Shown here piece by piece: positions 61,695 to 64,000 of a stretch of 64,000 bases of DNA; the stretch's first letter is position 1, and each line of letters opens with the position of its first letter. The stretch lies in contig NZ_OY726395.1 in NCBI RefSeq assembly GCF_963378085.1, positions 682,001 through 746,000 on the forward strand. The letters are read 5' to 3'. The DNA is from Mycolicibacterium sp. MU0050 (GTDB taxonomy: Bacteria > Actinomycetota > Actinomycetes > Mycobacteriales > Mycobacteriaceae). A model generated the notes under the pieces. The model had not been told where the DNA came from and did not search any database. It saw only the letters and a list, made by a program, of their open reading frames with translations. The position numbers and the translations under genes were made by a program.

Positions 61695-64000
61695 CCGAGC
61701 AGAACCCGAACCGCGCTGTCCTCGAGCGGATCGTGGCCCTCGGTGGGCACTTGATGCCGCTCAAGCCCGGGATCAAGAAGGCCAGCCGCGAGCGCTGGCA
61801 GGTGGCCCCCGCCATCACCGTCGACGAGGCGCTCGAGCACCTCTCGGCGGGTGGCAACCTCGGGGTGCACCTCGGCTTCTCCGGCCTGATCGCCCTGGAC
61901 GCGGAGAATCTCCCGGCGACGCAGCTCGCCATGGCCGCGGGACTCCAGCTCACCGTGGCACCGGCGAAGTCCCTCATCGAGGGGAACGTGAAGCACCACG
62001 GGTCGCACACCTGGCTCCGCGTGCCCGAGGGCATCGATCCGATGGCGCTGAGCAGCGGTGAGCGCTGCATGCAGGTCCGGCTGCCGGGCGGAGGGCTCAT
62101 CGACGTGCTGGCGGGCTCGAAGTACGTGGTGGCACCGCTGAGCACGCTGATCGACGCGCCCGGCGTCGCGTACACGGCCTATGCCGGCAGCTCCCTGGAC
62201 CTCGCCGTGCCCCTTGAGGAGGCGCAGCTCGCGACCGCTCCCAAGTGGCTGTTCGACGCGACGCTGCCATGCCCGGAACCGCTGACCGCCCTCCGAGGAT
62301 GCCTCGCTCCGCGGTCCCGCCGCGCCCTGTCCGAGCTGGACGCGCGGTCGATCGAGCTGACCGCCGAGATCGATCAGGTGCCGTGGGGCGACTGGATCGC
62401 TGGTGACCGCAGGCTCAGCCCCACCGGGCAGGTGGACGGCTGCGGCTGCGAGGTCTGGCACTGGACGGACGCCGAGCATGACAAGTCGGTCACCCTTCAC
62501 GGTGACTGCGAGATCGGGTCGGGCGCTCACCTGTGGTCGGGCACGATGATGGCGGCGCTGAACCTCGGCGTTCATTGCTCGCGACTGGACTTGGCGTCGG
62601 CGCTCCGCGGAGAGTCCCGCAGCCGCGTCGCTGCGAGCGTCGGGATCCGTCTCGGGGGCGAGCAGGAGCTCACCCCGATCGACGCCGATGATCTCGACGA
62701 GTCGGCCGACGAGGCCGAGCAGCGGGGTGACCTCACGGCAGCCGCGGAGCTCCGGAAGGCAGCCGCGGTGATGCGCTCCCGTCAGCACGCGGTGGCTCCG
62801 AAGGAGGGCGCGGTCTTCGTCGGCGCTGACAGCGTGGTGGGTGCTCCGACCGTCTCGGCGGCTCCCACGCTCACCGTGGTGCAGGGTGGCGGCGACGCGC
62901 AGCCGACCGCTGGTGCGGCCGACGGGGCGGACGAGGACACCGCGGTCGAAGCCGACGACATCGACGCGGGCATCCCGCCGGAGAAGCTCGAGGCGTGGGC
63001 CGAGATCAAGCGCCGAGGGTTCAATCCGAACGACCGAGCCGTCTACCCGCTCGGCTTCCACTCGACGCCGGAGATCCTCGAGCACGTCATGGACTACAGC
63101 GACCTGACGCGGGCGACGTTCCACGCCGCGCGCCGGGCGCACGCGGTGCACCCGATCGCGCTGTACCTCAATGACCTGGTCCGGTTCGGCATGCGTCTGC
63201 CCACCGACCTCGGACCGTTCCCGGGGCAGCCGCTCTCAACTTTCGTCGCCGCGGTCGGCCGCTCCGGGACCGGCAAGACGCAGTCCTCGCGTATGAGCGC
63301 TTCGCCGCACGACTGGACTCAGATCGGCCGCGTGACTCGCCCCGGCGCCACTCCCGCCGAGACCGGCGACACCCCGCCGCCGGGGCTGCCGGAGGTGTTC
63401 ATCGGCGTCGGAGCGGAGTCCCTGAACCGCACCCACCGGCTCGGCTCCGGCCAGGTGCTCGTCGACCTGTACGGCGAGATCGAGCCGCTGTACGACGAGG
63501 ACACCGGCAAGGTGATCAAGGGCAAGTCGCAGTTCCGGCCGAACGAGCACTTGGCGCTTCACGTGCACGAGGACGAGATGAGCGCGCTGATCGCCCGCAG
63601 CGGTGGCCCGCAGAGCACGACGATGCAGACGCTGTGCGCGGCGTGGGCGCGCGCCGACATCGGTGATGCGAGCCGCAACGCCGGCACCAAAGCCACCCTG
63701 TCCGGCGACATGGACCCGTACAACCTGTTCCTCACCGGCGGCCTGCAGCCTGCACGGGCCTGGACCTTCTTCCTGACGGCGTCGCTGGGGTTCATTCAGC
63801 GCTTCATCCACGCGGCCGTCACCGACCCGTACCGGGCGGTCGGGTTGCCGGTGCTCGCGGATCCGGGCACCGTCCCGCCGCCGTCGCTCGCCGTCGGCAC
63901 GGCGACCGCGTTCACCCTGTGCGAGAGCATCAAGGCCGCGCAGGCGGAGGCCGAGAAGGACTCCGGCGTCGATGCGCTCGCCGGCTTCTCCGACCTGGAC
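61691..64000 (+). CDS. Second primase-polymerase replication protein (partial at window end)
   Basis: 770 residues are visible from the GTG at 61691; the gene runs past 64000. The prim-pol N-terminus has LIALDAENLP (D-x-E), SKYVVAPLSTL and a conserved linker GADSVVGAPT shared word-for-word with module 1 (GADSVVGAPA). Later it has a complete Walker A, AAVGRSGTGKTQSSRM, and LHVHEDEMSALIA, unlike the degenerate P-loop of module 1. A second replication protein this close to the first is unusual for one element. Confidence 0.88.
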   Translation, partial: MTEQNPNRAVLERIVALGGHLMPLKPGIKKASRERWQVAPAITVDEALEHLSAGGNLGVHLGFSGLIALDAENLPATQLAMAAGLQLTVAPAKSLIEGNVKHHGSHTWLRVPEGIDPMALSSGERCMQVRLPGGGLIDVLAGSKYVVAPLSTLIDAPGVAYTAYAGSSLDLAVPLEEAQLATAPKWLFDATLPCPEPLTALRGCLAPRSRRALSELDARSIELTAEIDQVPWGDWIAGDRRLSPTGQVDGCGCEVWHWTDAEHDKSVTLHGDCEIGSGAHLWSGTMMAALNLGVHCSRLDLASALRGESRSRVAASVGIRLGGEQELTPIDADDLDESADEAEQRGDLTAAAELRKAAAVMRSRQHAVAPKEGAVFVGADSVVGAPTVSAAPTLTVVQGGGDAQPTAGAADGADEDTAVEADDIDAGIPPEKLEAWAEIKRRGFNPNDRAVYPLGFHSTPEILEHVMDYSDLTRATFHAARRAHAVHPIALYLNDLVRFGMRLPTDLGPFPGQPLSTFVAAVGRSGTGKTQSSRMSASPHDWTQIGRVTRPGATPAETGDTPPPGLPEVFIGVGAESLNRTHRLGSGQVLVDLYGEIEPLYDEDTGKVIKGKSQFRPNEHLALHVHEDEMSALIARSGGPQSTTMQTLCAAWARADIGDASRNAGTKATLSGDMDPYNLFLTGGLQPARAWTFFLTASLGFIQRFIHAAVTDPYRAVGLPVLADPGTVPPPSLAVGTATAFTLCESIKAAQAEAEKDSGVDALAGFSDLD

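Larger units (their letters stand above)
30888..64000. mobile_element. Actinomycete integrative and conjugative element (AICE), right end outside window
   Basis: From the tRNA-Phe junction onward the content is that of an AICE: tyrosine integrase and excisionase at the end, primase-polymerase replication proteins, an FtsK/TraB-type translocase for double-stranded DNA transfer, DUF2637/Spd-like membrane protein, small HTH regulators and a varied cargo of defence genes. Two replication modules (44097-48063 and 60799-64000) suggest a composite or tandem arrangement. No genes of the core chromosome are seen again before the window ends. Confidence 0.8.

Overview
The window comes from a high-GC mycobacterium, most like a Mycolicibacterium-type species. 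Positions 1-18,036 keep the gene order of the M. tuberculosis Rv0812-Rv0825c interval: aminotransferase, nitrobindin, sseC, cysA, thioredoxin, lmeA, glnR, mshD, phosphate-transport genes, phoU, LCP protein, dus, desA1 and a TetR regulator. Here a complete pstS-pstC-pstA-pstB operon and two tandem phoU genes lie between mshD and the LCP gene. The cysA leader contains a leaderless polycysteine upstream ORF (4119-4208), which M. tuberculosis relatives use for cysteine-responsive attenuation.

From about 18.5 to 28.2 kb the content is accessory. It holds a serine/threonine kinase, a frameshifted small gene, an IS256-family element, an IS3 fragment and a lower-GC catabolic island. The island encodes a DUF1989/urea-carboxylase-associated protein, a flavodoxin-like oxidoreductase, an IclR regulator and an NCS1 nucleobase/allantoin-type permease. 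A PE-PPE-type hydrolase and four tRNA genes (Lys, Glu, Asp, Phe) follow.

Immediately after tRNA-Phe begins an actinomycete integrative and conjugative element (AICE) that runs past the right edge of the window. The left part has a tyrosine integrase, an excisionase, two paralogous lipoproteins, a DUF2637-type membrane protein, small HTH proteins and an FtsK/TraB-like DNA translocase. A divergent arm encodes HTH proteins and a primase-polymerase replication protein, followed by an iteron-like cluster of 8-bp repeats that is a strong origin candidate. A three-level nested insertion (IS3 inside tnpB of an IS605-type element inside a small element gene) sits near the left end.

The right part is a defence and cargo region: an ApeA-like HEPN protein, a Panacea antitoxin with a PIN-like toxin, a type III restriction-modification pair with a third nuclease-like gene, an Esx-like secreted-cargo trio with a serine protease, and a cas-less type I-E-like CRISPR array of nine repeats. 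A second replication module (HTH protein, small protein, second primase-polymerase) starts right after the CRISPR array and is cut by the window end. This suggests a composite or tandem element. The most novel signals are the DNA-level repeat array inside the DUF2637 gene (read in two frames, a possible TraB recognition site), the iteron cluster, the orphan CRISPR array and the duplicated replication module.
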